In this document: positions 34,993 to 43,536 of the stretch, piece by piece
How positions within the stretch are numbered: position 1 is the stretch's first letter
Layout of the letters: each line of letters opens with the position of its first letter
DNA from: CAYPPG01 sp964412555
GTDB lineage: Bacteria; Hinthialibacterota; Hinthialibacteria; Hinthialibacterales; Hinthialibacteraceae
Reading direction: 5' to 3'
Assembly: GCA_964412555.1 (NCBI GenBank)
Contig: CAYPPG010000064.1
Location: forward strand, 1-44,326
Length of the DNA: 44,326 nt
The notes under the pieces: model-generated
Seen by the model: only the letters and a program-made list of their open reading frames with translations
Database searches by the model: none
What the model was told of the DNA's origin: nothing
Made by a program: the position numbers and the translations under genes

Positions 34993-35107
34993 AATTAACT
35001 CGCAAATCGAAGAGGTTTCTCGAAAGCGCGGAATTACTCCGGAGACATTGGTCAACATTTGGTTAGTTGAATTCCTGAGCAAAATGAAAGTTGAATCAAT
35101 TCGGTAA
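34973..35107 (+). CDS. Very short CopG/BrnA-like protein
   Basis: 44 residues, MRKLDPEINSQIEEVSRKRG, then ITPETLVNIWLVEFLSKMKV and ESIR. It overlaps the previous gene by 20 nt in another frame. The pattern (a short strand, then a helix beginning with GIT/SPETLVNxWL) is like the DNA-binding C-terminus of BrnA/CopG-type antitoxins. Too short to be sure; it may be a fragment or a bona fide third member of the module. Confidence 0.5.
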   Translation: MRKLDPEINSQIEEVSRKRGITPETLVNIWLVEFLSKMKVESIR

Positions 35108-35156
35108 GGTGCTTAAACATTATGATAAATTAAATCACGGAGACTATTTCAATCGT

Positions 35157-36656
35157 TTACCGATCACTTATTTTCACAGTACCAACTTGATAAAAATCTC
35201 CCTCATCCATCCGATTCGGATCCAGCGCCAAAAACACATCCCGCTTCTCTTCCTTAGAGTATAGTTTTCCTTTCAGAGCATATTCTCCAGCTGGAAAATA
35301 TTTAGGGATTCCGATCTCGTATTTTTCTTGAAAAACGCCCTTCTTTGGCAGCCATTTCTGGTTCCCTGAGGGCATGGAGAATTCCATCGTTTCCGGTCCC
35401 TCCAAAAGAATCAATAAATGGTATGGGTAATAGGCAGGAGCCACCCCTTTATTCTCCCATACCATAGAAATACTGAGATCTTCTCCAGGGTGAATGGTAT
35501 CGGGAACCTCGACGGAATGGAGGAAGTACCAGTAACCGCAGCGGTTCAGCAGTCCCTTCGTCAGTTGCGGATTATCCGTAAGCCATTCATGCGCATCGCC
35601 ATGATAACCGATATAGGTTGCATGCAGCAAATCGATCGCTCCACGAAACATCTCCATGCCGCTTTTGCCTTTCCCATACTTTTTCAGGGAAGAACCTTCT
35701 TTGCCCCACCAATTGCCGTCTCTTTTGACGGCGGAATAGTGCTGGAGTTCCAAAACGTTCGGCATGGTTTGGTAAGTATCCAGAAAGACTTCCGGAGTAC
35801 GAACCGTATAAGTATCCGGGTATGCCCGGACATAATAATCGACCAGAATACTATCATCGCGGTAAGAAATATCATGATCGACAATATACTGATGAAGTTT
35901 CTTTTGCACCTCAGGATCGCCGGCGGTGTAGACAAAATCATCCGAAATGACCAACTGTGTTTTTTGAAAATACTTGCAATGCAGGTCGATATGAATTTTC
36001 CGCTGTTCATATCCATACTCCAACCGGCTTCCGGAGGAGGTATGGCCTTCGCCCCAATCCCCGATGCTGCCGATATCGACATAACGCAGCCAAGGTTTAC
36101 CGTCGTACCGGGCTGCAAAAGCCCTTAAAAAATTCTCCAGTTTTTCAAGGTAAATCGGATCGTCGAAAATCGGTTCCCACGGTCCATCCGGACCTACTTT
36201 TTCACCCCGCCGATAGTAATCTCCTTTGGCTCCGGCTTCCATAACCCACTTTGGGGTAGCATATTGCTGCTCGATGCGATCGGTGCTCGTTTCCTTGCAG
36301 CTAATCCGGAAGGAAATTCCCATTCCATGATCCACCCATTTGCGAATGATCGAATCGATTACTTCCCAATCAAATTTTCCTTCTTGCGGCTCCAGATATG
36401 CCCATGAAAGACGGATGTATAGATGATCCATTCCGGGGAAATCCAGCAAATGGGAATCTTCTTTGATGATATATTTATTGATGTGATTATCAGGGAAATG
36501 GTGGTACCAGCCTTTGTGGGGATTCTCGAGCGGGATTTGATCGTTCCAATAAGGCTTCATATCGATCTCGCGGGACAAGGCAGGAGGGGAGATCGACGCG
36601 TATGAAAACATCATGATTGCAAATACAGTATTTGAGAATGTGCGTTGTTTGTCCAT
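35157..36656 (-). CDS. Secreted DUF4832-type (glycoside hydrolase-like) protein
   Basis: 499 residues with a ribosome site (GGGAG) before the ATG and a signal peptide (SNTVFAIMMFSYASISPPAL). Residues 35-200 form an N-terminal barrel-like domain with LENPHKGWYHHFPDNHINKY, DHLYIRLSWAYLEPQEGKFD and the catalytic-looking YVDIGSIGDWGEGHTSSGSR. The C-terminal DUF4832 beta-sandwich includes CGYWYFLHSVEVPDTIHPGE and MVWENKGVAPAYYPYHLLIL. Such proteins resemble retaining glycosidases, but no member's activity is known to me. Likely exported and involved in polysaccharide use. Divergently arranged with rluD. Confidence 0.85.
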   Translation of the reverse strand: MDKQRTFSNTVFAIMMFSYASISPPALSREIDMKPYWNDQIPLENPHKGWYHHFPDNHINKYIIKEDSHLLDFPGMDHLYIRLSWAYLEPQEGKFDWEVIDSIIRKWVDHGMGISFRISCKETSTDRIEQQYATPKWVMEAGAKGDYYRRGEKVGPDGPWEPIFDDPIYLEKLENFLRAFAARYDGKPWLRYVDIGSIGDWGEGHTSSGSRLEYGYEQRKIHIDLHCKYFQKTQLVISDDFVYTAGDPEVQKKLHQYIVDHDISYRDDSILVDYYVRAYPDTYTVRTPEVFLDTYQTMPNVLELQHYSAVKRDGNWWGKEGSSLKKYGKGKSGMEMFRGAIDLLHATYIGYHGDAHEWLTDNPQLTKGLLNRCGYWYFLHSVEVPDTIHPGEDLSISMVWENKGVAPAYYPYHLLILLEGPETMEFSMPSGNQKWLPKKGVFQEKYEIGIPKYFPAGEYALKGKLYSKEEKRDVFLALDPNRMDEGDFYQVGTVKISDR

Positions 36657-36704
36657 GATTGTTCTCCCTTTTGATTGTTACAATATGGATGAACGTACAC
36701 GCGT

Positions 36705-36768
36705 TGTAAGATGCGGGCAAGATGCCCGCGCTCCGACCGTGTGATGCGGGCAGGATGCCGGCGTTACA
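36705..36768. repeat. REPIN-like repeat (element D)
   Basis: Two 17-nt units: GCGGGC-AAGAT-GCCCGC (36713-36729) and GCGGGC-AGGAT-GCCGGC (36746-36762). Outer bases TGTAA (36705-36709) and TTACA (36764-36768) are inverted. The geometry equals that of the other copies, but the stem bases have changed on both sides. It lies 10 nt before the rluD start codon, between divergent genes, and could influence translation of rluD. Confidence 0.75.
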
Positions 36769-36778
36769 GGATTATTTC

Positions 36779-37723
36779 ATGAATGAAATTCGACTTTGCG
36801 TTGATCAAATTGTTGAGGCTGTTCGTATAGACCGCTATATCTCCGGACAGGTGAGTGAGTTGTCCCGGTCGCGGATTCAGCAATTGATCAAGGATGGGCA
36901 TGTACTGTTGAATAACGAGACGGTAAAGCGGGTTGGTGAGAAAGTGAAAAATGGAGATCACATTCTCATTCATCTTCCTCCACCGGAACCGAGTGAGGTG
37001 TTGCCGGAAGCCATTTCTTTGGATGTATTGTATGAAGACGAACATTTCGTTGCTGTCAACAAACCGGTGGGGATGACCGTGCATCCCACGGAACGAATCA
37101 AGACCGGTACTTTGGTCAATGCCCTGCTCTATCATATCAAGAATCTATCTGGTATTGGAGGAGTATTGCGCCCCGGTATCGTGCATCGATTGGATCGGGT
37201 GACCAGCGGGGTATTGCTTGTCGCCAAGCACGATGAAGCGCATCGAAAGATCAGCGAGCAGTTCAAGGCACGGCAAACCAAAAAGATATACAATGCCATC
37301 GTCCATGGTTCAACTTCCCGTCTAACCGGAACAGTCGATCAACCGATCGGCCGTCATCCGTCCGACCGCAAACGAATGGCCATCCGCCCGGATGGAAGAA
37401 AATCGGTTACACGGTATAAAATTTTGCGGGAAGGACTAGGCGGATTATTTGTTGAGGTTTATCCTGTAACAGGCCGAACTCATCAGATTCGAGTTCATTT
37501 GAAACATGTCGGATTGCCCATCGTGGGCGATTCGATCTATAACACAAGAAAATATATGGGAAGAGGCGAATTGGAACGAATTTTCGAATCCTACCCGGGC
37601 ATCGCGCTCCATGCTCGGTCCCTTAAATTCGAACATCCCATGACGGGAAACATCATTCAGGTCGAAACACCTCTACCGGACATTTTCAAGATCGTGCAGG
37701 AACAATTCCATGACATCGCCTGA
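36779..37723 (+). CDS. rluD: RluD-type 23S rRNA pseudouridine synthase
   Basis: 314 residues from the ATG at 36779 (AGGA about 8 nt upstream). An S4 RNA-binding domain (ISGQVSELSRSRIQQLIKDG, then VLLNNETVKRVGEKVKNGD) is followed by the RluA-family catalytic domain. The catalytic Asp139 is in VHRLDRVTSGVLLVAKHDEA, and RTHQIRVHLKHVGLPIVGD is the conserved C-terminal motif. It isomerises uridines in helix 69 of 23S rRNA in the classical case. It starts an operon with the pyrimidine genes, whose first gene overlaps it by 14 nt, the same pairing as rluD-pyrR in Bacillus-type operons. Confidence 0.93.
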   Translation: MNEIRLCVDQIVEAVRIDRYISGQVSELSRSRIQQLIKDGHVLLNNETVKRVGEKVKNGDHILIHLPPPEPSEVLPEAISLDVLYEDEHFVAVNKPVGMTVHPTERIKTGTLVNALLYHIKNLSGIGGVLRPGIVHRLDRVTSGVLLVAKHDEAHRKISEQFKARQTKKIYNAIVHGSTSRLTGTVDQPIGRHPSDRKRMAIRPDGRKSVTRYKILREGLGGLFVEVYPVTGRTHQIRVHLKHVGLPIVGDSIYNTRKYMGRGELERIFESYPGIALHARSLKFEHPMTGNIIQVETPLPDIFKIVQEQFHDIA

Positions 37724-38258
37724 CAACCGCCGGTTAATCATGTCGGCTGAAGATATCGACCGAACTCTACACCGTATGGTCTCGCAAATTTGGGAGAAAA
37801 GCGCGGGGAAAAATCTTGCCCTCGTGGGCATTCGCAGCAGGGGCGCGACTTTGGCTCATCGCCTCAAACCGCTTCTTGAAGAAATGACAGGACAAGATAT
37901 TCCCATCGGTGTCCTAGACATTGGAATGTATCGAGATGATATCGGTTTATCTGAAAAAGCGCCTGCAATTCGCAGTACGGATATTCCATTCGACGTAGAA
38001 GGCAAAGATATCGTCTTGATCGACGATGTAATCTTCACCGGTAGGACCATTCGCGCTGCCTTGAATGCGCTTATCGACTTAGGCCGGCCGGATCGTGTCA
38101 AATTGCTGGTCTTGATCGATCGGGGACATCGAGAACTTCCGATTCAGGCAGATTTTGTTGGCCAAGAAGTGAAAACCTACGCTAAACAAAAAGTTACTGT
38201 CTGCCTTCAGGAAGAAGACGGTGCCGATGCAGTATATATTGTGTCCAACGATGAATAA
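37710..38258 (+). CDS. pyrR: PyrR bifunctional regulator/uracil phosphoribosyltransferase
   Basis: 182 residues, starting inside the end of rluD. The PRPP-binding loop is IVLIDDVIFTGRTIRAALNA (residues 101-120); LVGIRSRGATLAHRL matches the N-terminal PRTase strand-loop. In the family, PyrR binds pyr mRNA to cause attenuation when UMP/UTP is high and may also convert uracil to UMP. No PyrR-binding loop was recognised upstream of rluD or between the genes by eye, and the weak RNA-binding features cannot be judged, so it may act mainly as an enzyme here. Confidence 0.93.
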   Translation: MTSPDNRRLIMSAEDIDRTLHRMVSQIWEKSAGKNLALVGIRSRGATLAHRLKPLLEEMTGQDIPIGVLDIGMYRDDIGLSEKAPAIRSTDIPFDVEGKDIVLIDDVIFTGRTIRAALNALIDLGRPDRVKLLVLIDRGHRELPIQADFVGQEVKTYAKQKVTVCLQEEDGADAVYIVSNDE

Positions 38259-38303
38259 ATTTCAGATTCCATCTTATTTACGGATGATGAAAAGAGAATA
38301 AGC

Positions 38304-39287
38304 ATGACAGAATGGCAACGAAAAGACTGTTTGGGACTGAGGGGGATTTCACGCGAAGAGATCGAACTGGTGCTCGATACGGCTAGATCGATGAAGGAAG
38401 TTCAAACGCGAACCGTGAAAAAAGTACCGACGTTGCGGGGGAAAATTGTCGCCAATCTATTCTATGAACCGAGTACCCGCACCCGAACTTCGTTTGAACT
38501 GGCGGCCACACGATTGAGTGCGGATGTCATCAATATCACCACAGCGCAAAGCAGCGTCGTCAAAGGGGAAACCGTTCCCGATACCGCCAATAACCTCCGA
38601 GTCATGGGCGCGGATGCTATCGTCATCCGGCATAACATCTCCGGCACCCCCCACTATCTGGCAAAAAACACTTCCATTCCGGTCATCAACGCCGGAGACG
38701 GAACCAATGAACATCCATCCCAAGCCCTATTGGATATGTTCACCATTCGAGAACATAAAGGCAGTCTGGAAGGATTGACCGTCACGATTGTTGGCGACAT
38801 CTTACACGGCCGTGTCGCACGGTCGAATATGTGGGGATTGCTGACCATGGGCGCAAAAGTCCGTTTTGTCGGGCCGCCAACGTTGATTCCGGACGGTGTC
38901 AAAGATTTGGGAGTGGAAGTGTACCATGATCTGGATCAAGCTATCGAAGGAGCGGATGTTATCAATCTTCTCCGGATACAGCGGGAACGAATGGCAGGCA
39001 ATTTCTTTCCAAGCCTATCGGAATATAGTTGGATTTACGGTATGACGATGGAACGGCTCAAACGAGCGAAACCGGGTGTCTTAATTATGCACCCAGGTCC
39101 AATGAACCGCGGTATTGAGATTACCTCAGAGGTGGCCGATTCGGAGAGCGCTGTCATACTCGAACAAGTAACGAATGGAATCGCCGTACGTATGGCGCTT
39201 CTCTATCTCCTCATTGGAAGAGAAAAAGGAAGCGAGAGGGAACAAGATAAAAAAGACATCAACGCTCCATTATTGTTTGAAAGTTGA
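38304..39287 (+). CDS. pyrB: Aspartate carbamoyltransferase, catalytic chain
   Basis: Condenses carbamoyl phosphate and aspartate, the first committed step of pyrimidine synthesis. 327 residues. The carbamoyl-phosphate-binding motif is FYEPSTRTRTSFELAATRL; the family also shows GTNEHPSQALLDMFTI, ILHGRVARSNMW and MHPGPMNRGIEI (substrate and aspartate binding). No pyrI regulatory chain follows, so feedback through a PyrI subunit is not expected locally. It lies 45 nt after pyrR and ends 164 nt before pyrC. Confidence 0.95.
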   Translation: MTEWQRKDCLGLRGISREEIELVLDTARSMKEVQTRTVKKVPTLRGKIVANLFYEPSTRTRTSFELAATRLSADVINITTAQSSVVKGETVPDTANNLRVMGADAIVIRHNISGTPHYLAKNTSIPVINAGDGTNEHPSQALLDMFTIREHKGSLEGLTVTIVGDILHGRVARSNMWGLLTMGAKVRFVGPPTLIPDGVKDLGVEVYHDLDQAIEGADVINLLRIQRERMAGNFFPSLSEYSWIYGMTMERLKRAKPGVLIMHPGPMNRGIEITSEVADSESAVILEQVTNGIAVRMALLYLLIGREKGSEREQDKKDINAPLLFES

Positions 39288-39327
39288 ACGAGAAAAGAGA
39301 AAAACTCTCAAAGGACATCAGTAAAAA

Positions 39328-39413
39328 AGCCCCAACGGGGCGAAAGATGATAGCACAGGGCAACACTCTGGAGACGGAATAAAAAGTAATTCAGCCTTAA
39401 GGGGCGATTAAAT
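39328..39413. repeat. Intergenic repeat-like element between pyrB and pyrC
   Basis: It starts with a perfect small hairpin, GCCCC-AAC-GGGGC (39329-39341), followed by GAAAGATGATAGC, CAGGGCAACACTCTGG and, at the end, GCCTTAAGGGGCGATTAA. I recognise this as a diverged copy of an intergenic element (AAGCCCCAACGGGGCGAAA...) that recurs in Planctomycetes-like and related genomes; the recognition is from memory and needs a search. Reverse-strand frames over it are spurious. Confidence 0.6.
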
Positions 39414-39451
39414 CTAACATTTTTATACATACAATTCAAAGTAGACATTAC

Positions 39452-40759
39452 ATGATGGGTACCAACAAAACTCTCATACGCCAAGCAAAAATAATCGATC
39501 CGGCATCCAACAAAGAACAAGTCGGTGACTTGTTGATCGAAGGAGAAACAATCGCGAATATCGCTCCTTCAATCCAGGATTCCGAGGCGAAAATTATCGA
39601 AGCGGAAGGACAATGGCTATTGCCGGGTTTGGTTGATATCCATGTCCACCTCCGCGAACCCGGTGGTGAAAAAAAAGAAACCATAGCATCGGGAACATTG
39701 GCAGCCGCCGCCGGCGGCGTGACTTCCGTGGTGTGCATGGCCAACACAAATCCCCCAATTGATAACAATACCGAAGTGGAATTTATCTTGGAGCGAGTGA
39801 AACGAACCGGTTTCGTCCATGTTTATCCGGTAGGTACCGTGACAAAAGGTCTCGAAGGAAAAGAAATCGCCAATATCGGCAAAATGGTAGAAGCTGGGGT
39901 GGTCGCTATTTCCGATGACGGAAAAAATATCATGGACTCCATGGTCATGCGCAGAGCCATGGAATATTCAACGATTTTTGGAATCCCCATCATTACCCAC
40001 AACGAAGATCATACGCTTACCGAGGGAGGAGCGCTCAACGAGGGCAAGATGTCTACCATGCTAGGATTATCCGGCTGCCCCCGCGAGGCGGAAACGATTT
40101 CGATCGCCCGGGATTTGATCTTAGCCCAAAAGACCGGTGCGCAGATTCACATCGCCCATGTTAGCAGCGCGGAATCTGTCGATTTACTGCGATTTTATAA
40201 ACGGAAAGGTGTCAAGGCCACGGCGGAAACCGCCCCCCATTATCTCCTGCTGACAGAAAAAGCGACCGATGAATATAACACCCATGCAAAAATGAATCCT
40301 CCCTTACGAACGAAAGAAGATCAAGATGCGCTGTATGAAGGTTTGAAAGACGGAACGATCGATTGCATCGCTACCGATCATGCGCCTCATTCACCGGCGG
40401 ATAAAGATCAGGAATTCCCTTTGGCACCTTTTGGAATTATTGGTATAGAGACATTGTTACCCTTGCTTTTAAGCCGTATCCAAACCCGACTCGGAATGGA
40501 ACTTCTTCCATTGCTCTCTCTCGTAACCAACAAACCTGCAAAAGTGATGAAATTACAAGGGGGTACAATAAAAGTCGGAGGTGCAGCCGACTTGACACTG
40601 CTAAATCCAAACGCCGCCTATGAAATCAATGCAAATCAGTTCTATTCAAAATCCCGCAACACCCCTTTCCACGGTTGGGAAGTGAAAGGACGAGTAGAAA
40701 AGACATTCGTCGCTGGAAAACAAGTATTTTGTCATGGTAAAACAGAAAAAGTATACTGA
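39452..40759 (+). CDS. pyrC: Dihydroorotase
   Basis: Closes carbamoyl-aspartate to dihydroorotate. 435 residues. Metal-binding HxH is in GLVDIHVHLREPGGEKKE; other family landmarks are the catalytic-site strand TNPPIDN, GVVAISDDGKN, HIAHVSSAESV, the TAETAPHYLLL block and CIATDHAPHSPADKD with the catalytic Asp. The start is ATG at 39452 or the next codon (39455). It follows pyrB by 164 nt and its last 26 nt overlap the start of the SGNH hydrolase gene. Confidence 0.95.
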   Translation: MMGTNKTLIRQAKIIDPASNKEQVGDLLIEGETIANIAPSIQDSEAKIIEAEGQWLLPGLVDIHVHLREPGGEKKETIASGTLAAAAGGVTSVVCMANTNPPIDNNTEVEFILERVKRTGFVHVYPVGTVTKGLEGKEIANIGKMVEAGVVAISDDGKNIMDSMVMRRAMEYSTIFGIPIITHNEDHTLTEGGALNEGKMSTMLGLSGCPREAETISIARDLILAQKTGAQIHIAHVSSAESVDLLRFYKRKGVKATAETAPHYLLLTEKATDEYNTHAKMNPPLRTKEDQDALYEGLKDGTIDCIATDHAPHSPADKDQEFPLAPFGIIGIETLLPLLLSRIQTRLGMELLPLLSLVTNKPAKVMKLQGGTIKVGGAADLTLLNPNAAYEINANQFYSKSRNTPFHGWEVKGRVEKTFVAGKQVFCHGKTEKVY

Positions 40760-41858
40760 TCCTTCCGAGCCTTTCACAAAGAAACACCATCCTATTCTTT
40801 ATGCTAGTGCCGCCATACTTATCGGAATTTTGATGGGGTTGTTTCTTTGTGAACTCACCTGCCGAATCATCGGTGTCGGCATGCCGAACTTGACTCTAAC
40901 CGGACCCAAACAGCTCTACATACCTGATCCCGATCCGAAAATCGCCTTTCGATTACGGCCTGGATATGAGGATTTCGTCTATGGCGCTCCTGTCAAAATC
41001 AATGAGAAGGGTTTGCGGGACAGGCTTGTCCCTTACGAAAAATCCGATGATGTCAAAAGAATCCTTGTATTGGGTGATTCAGTAGCCTTTGGCTACGGAG
41101 TACCTGTAGAGGCTACATTTTCGGATCAATGGGAAAAATCTTTGGCTAAAACATCCGGTACTATGCATTGGGAGGTTATCAACAGCGGTGTTCCCGCCTA
41201 CACCACCGTCCAGGAAGTTCGATGGTGTGAAGTGGAAGGTTTAAAATATCAACCGGATGCAGTGATCGTTGCCTATGTAATGAACGATCCGGAACCGGTT
41301 CATCAATTAGCTGAAAATGGCACATTTACAGTAAAAGATATTGACAAATACTATCAAAAATTAGCAGAATTATTTCCGAAACCGATCCTGCCTTTGACCG
41401 ATTATTCCAATTTTTCTCGGTATCTGAACCGCTTGCTATTGCACGCCCACCCGAATTGGAAAGTAATTCACGAAGAATTGGTTCACTATTTCAACGAGGA
41501 AATATTTCAGAAACCGGCATGGAATGATTGCCAAAAAGCATTGCTTCAATTACGTAAAATATGTTCAGAGAACGATATTTTCCTGCTCGTGGCCGTGTAT
41601 CCGATGATGTACCGTCTTTTTTCAAGAGAGGATCATCCTTTTTCTCCCCATTATGATCGCGTGGAACAGTATCTGGAGAGCGAAGAAATTGCTTGTATTG
41701 TTCCACTGAAGAATTTTTTGGAGCAGCCGGTTGATGACATGCGTGCTTATGTAGACGATCCCCATCCGAGCGCTTCGAGTCATGCCATATTCGCCAAGAG
41801 CTTGCACAAAGCGTTACATCGCCAATGGATTGATTACGCAGTATCGATATCTCAATGA
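40734..41858 (+). CDS. Membrane-anchored SGNH/GDSL-type hydrolase
   Basis: 374 residues. Starts inside pyrC (26-nt overlap), so it is coupled to the pyrimidine operon. One N-terminal hydrophobic segment (LYASAAILIGILMGLFLCEL) anchors it. The catalytic Ser is in RILVLGDSVAFGYGV (GDS, residues 114-116); the C-terminal catalytic motif is DDPHPSASSHAIFAKSL (DxxH). SGNH enzymes are esterases or acetyltransferase-associated hydrolases; the target is probably a cell-envelope or extracellular glycan. There is no direct link to pyrimidine synthesis, so the link may be only transcriptional. Confidence 0.85.
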   Translation: MVKQKKYTDPSEPFTKKHHPILYASAAILIGILMGLFLCELTCRIIGVGMPNLTLTGPKQLYIPDPDPKIAFRLRPGYEDFVYGAPVKINEKGLRDRLVPYEKSDDVKRILVLGDSVAFGYGVPVEATFSDQWEKSLAKTSGTMHWEVINSGVPAYTTVQEVRWCEVEGLKYQPDAVIVAYVMNDPEPVHQLAENGTFTVKDIDKYYQKLAELFPKPILPLTDYSNFSRYLNRLLLHAHPNWKVIHEELVHYFNEEIFQKPAWNDCQKALLQLRKICSENDIFLLVAVYPMMYRLFSREDHPFSPHYDRVEQYLESEEIACIVPLKNFLEQPVDDMRAYVDDPHPSASSHAIFAKSLHKALHRQWIDYAVSISQ

Positions 41859-42113
41859 TTCTTCATAAAAAAATCCTACAAAAATGTTGTGAAATTTGGC
41901 TTTCACAATGTACAAACAAAAAGCTCTATGTTATGATCTATAAACAACTTACTCCTGTTTTGATGATTTGATTCATTACGATGATATTCTAGTCCCATCC
42001 GGACATGGTCATTTTTTCTGAGGGAACTTCTTCCACTGAAGTAACAAACGACAATAATTATTTTCGACTTGATTTCACGATTATGGGTTTCATAAATATA
42101 AAGAGGAATCATT
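41859..42113. other. Intergenic region upstream of the HU-like gene
   Basis: 255 nt without a gene. AT-rich with repeated TTTTT/AAAAA runs. It should hold the promoter of the HU-like gene and the terminator of the pyr operon, but neither could be assigned with confidence. Confidence 0.5.
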
Positions 42114-42404
42114 ATGACCTGTACCAAGAGAGATATTGTTAAGGAAGTGGCATCCCGAACCGGCTTCGATATCTCCACCATTCAAGATATTGTCGACACC
42201 ATGTTTGAAGCGATGTGCGTGGGACTTTCTGAAGACCGCAATATCGAAATTCGAAATTTCGGCATCTTCAAAGTGAAAGAAACATCCAGCCGGACAGCAC
42301 GCAATCCCAAGACCGGCGAAACGATTACCGTCCCAGCCAAAAGACATATTCACTTCAAGCCGGGTCAGGAAATGAAAAAGAAAATCAACGAGTCTTCCTC
42401 CTAA
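42114..42404 (+). CDS. HU/IHF-like nucleoid DNA-binding protein
   Basis: 96 residues of a DNA-bending dimer. The conserved arms RNFGIFKVKETSSRTARNPK, TGETITVPAKRHIHFKPGQE and the N-terminal helix pair (KRDIVKEVASRTGFDISTIQ) match the family. RNPKTGE is the usual beta-arm tip. Start is set by AGAGGAATCATT before the ATG. Single gene; a strong hairpin with T-run 212 nt downstream may end its transcript. Confidence 0.93.
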   Translation: MTCTKRDIVKEVASRTGFDISTIQDIVDTMFEAMCVGLSEDRNIEIRNFGIFKVKETSSRTARNPKTGETITVPAKRHIHFKPGQEMKKKINESSS

Positions 42405-42615
42405 TCACCTGAACAATTCATGGAACATAACCACTAAAATCCCCTGAAAAATCCCAAAATCTCTAATACTTACGATTGGATCACAAAAATCAACAATGGC
42501 AATCAAATCATGTGCAGGAGCGATTGTAAATCAATACGAGAATCAATCGATTTACTCGATTTGCAAGTTGAGGATGAAACGGATTAACGAAGATTAAACA
42601 ATATGATTTCATCGG

Positions 42616-42645
42616 GGCAGGTCACAAGACCTGCCTGATTTTTTT
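42616..42645 (+). terminator. Rho-independent terminator
   Basis: Perfect 8-bp stem GGCAGGTC (42616-42623) and GACCTGCC (42628-42635) with an ACAA loop, followed by TGATTTTTTT. It serves the plus strand, most simply the HU-like gene; read from the minus strand it lacks a T-run. Confidence 0.75.
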
Positions 42646-42648
42646 GGA

Positions 42649-43104
42649 TCACTTTTTTTCCGAGGTTTGGTCTTCCAATTCTTGATAGACGATTTCTGTG
42701 GCATCCAGCAGGTTTGAATGATAGTCATCGGGAAGATGCTGCTTCGAGAGTTGTTTATCGTTTTGAGCAGAGAGATTGCTCAAATTGGAAATGACCCGGT
42801 AAATGGTCTTTTCATCATGATTTTCCGCCGCTTCTTTGGCAGCCTGCAATTCCCGGCAAACGAGCCGATGCCGTCTTCGTTCCTCTTCGGATAGAGGGCG
42901 TTCGGCAAGATGGCGGCGTTCAAGATTGGTGAAGAGGGTGCTCCATCCCTTCCAAGTCATCGGCATCCGTTTTTTTCGGCTGCTGAAACCAAAGCGGGAG
43001 TAGATGGCAAAGAAGATAATCAAGACCACCAGCGGCCACCACACTGCTTTTAGGATCAAAGCATAAGCTTCGATCAATTGGACAATAAAATCCGGCGCAC
43101 CCAT
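42649..43104 (-). CDS. Membrane-anchored protein with helical cytoplasmic domain
   Basis: 151 residues from the ATG at 43104, chosen because GGAG lies 8 nt upstream. One transmembrane helix (ALILKAVWWPLVVLIIFFAI, about residues 15-35) precedes a soluble, charged, helical part (RRHLAERPLSEEERRRHRLV, CRELQAAKEAAENHDEKTIY, RVISNLSNLSAQNDKQLSKQ). No family is recognised. It is a single gene; its stop lies 4 nt from the T-run of the terminator on the other strand. Confidence 0.7.
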   Translation of the reverse strand: MGAPDFIVQLIEAYALILKAVWWPLVVLIIFFAIYSRFGFSSRKKRMPMTWKGWSTLFTNLERRHLAERPLSEEERRRHRLVCRELQAAKEAAENHDEKTIYRVISNLSNLSAQNDKQLSKQHLPDDYHSNLLDATEIVYQELEDQTSEKK

Positions 43105-43234
43105 ACAAGGCTCTCCAAACACTTTCTGCCAAATACTTTACCTCACCCCTATCGCTGTGGCAAGCGACTCTTTCGTTCACACCCGCTCAAAATCTTGTTA
43201 TGATAGGTAGGGTAAGCTCTTGTTGGATTTTTTT

Positions 43235-43531
43235 CTAAAGCATAGGCAGAACTTGAGGTCTTACCTGCCTTACTCTTTCAGCCTTCAGCCAATCCACCTT
43301 CTCGAGGCGAATTTCTCCATAGGTTCGAGTGGCTTTTTCTTCAAATGGTACGATCACAAAGGGAGTCAAAAAATCATTCAATCTTTTTTGATTTTCCATA
43401 TTTTTTTCACTTTCAAATATAACATATTTTAGTTCTGCAACTGTAATAGAAGGCAAACCAACCTCGCCAACCGGAATCGTTTGGAATTTCAGAATAAGAT
43501 GGATCCACCAACACTTTTGTTTGAAATCGAT
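43235..43531 (-). pseudogene. Remnant of a VapC-type PIN-domain toxin
   Basis: The open frame reads FQTIPVGEVGLPSITVAELK, then YVIFESEKNMENQKRLNDFL, TPFVIVPFEEKATRTYGEIR. This is the central part of a VapC-type PIN nuclease: conserved ...ITVAELKYGI..., then the FLxPFVIVPFEExATRTYGEIR block. The N-terminal Asp-bearing segment is missing, and after GEIR the sequence (LEKVDWLKAERVRQVRPQVL) no longer resembles the family and lacks the final DxxxxA and TxD motifs. So both ends are gone or shifted. No antitoxin neighbour is visible. Confidence 0.65.
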
Positions 43532-43536
43532 CTATT

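Noticed and set aside
39308..39520. 70-residue reverse-strand frame between pyrB and pyrC
   Set aside because: It is a translation of the intergenic repeat-like element; such frames (ending LSPRWGF) are common annotation artefacts.
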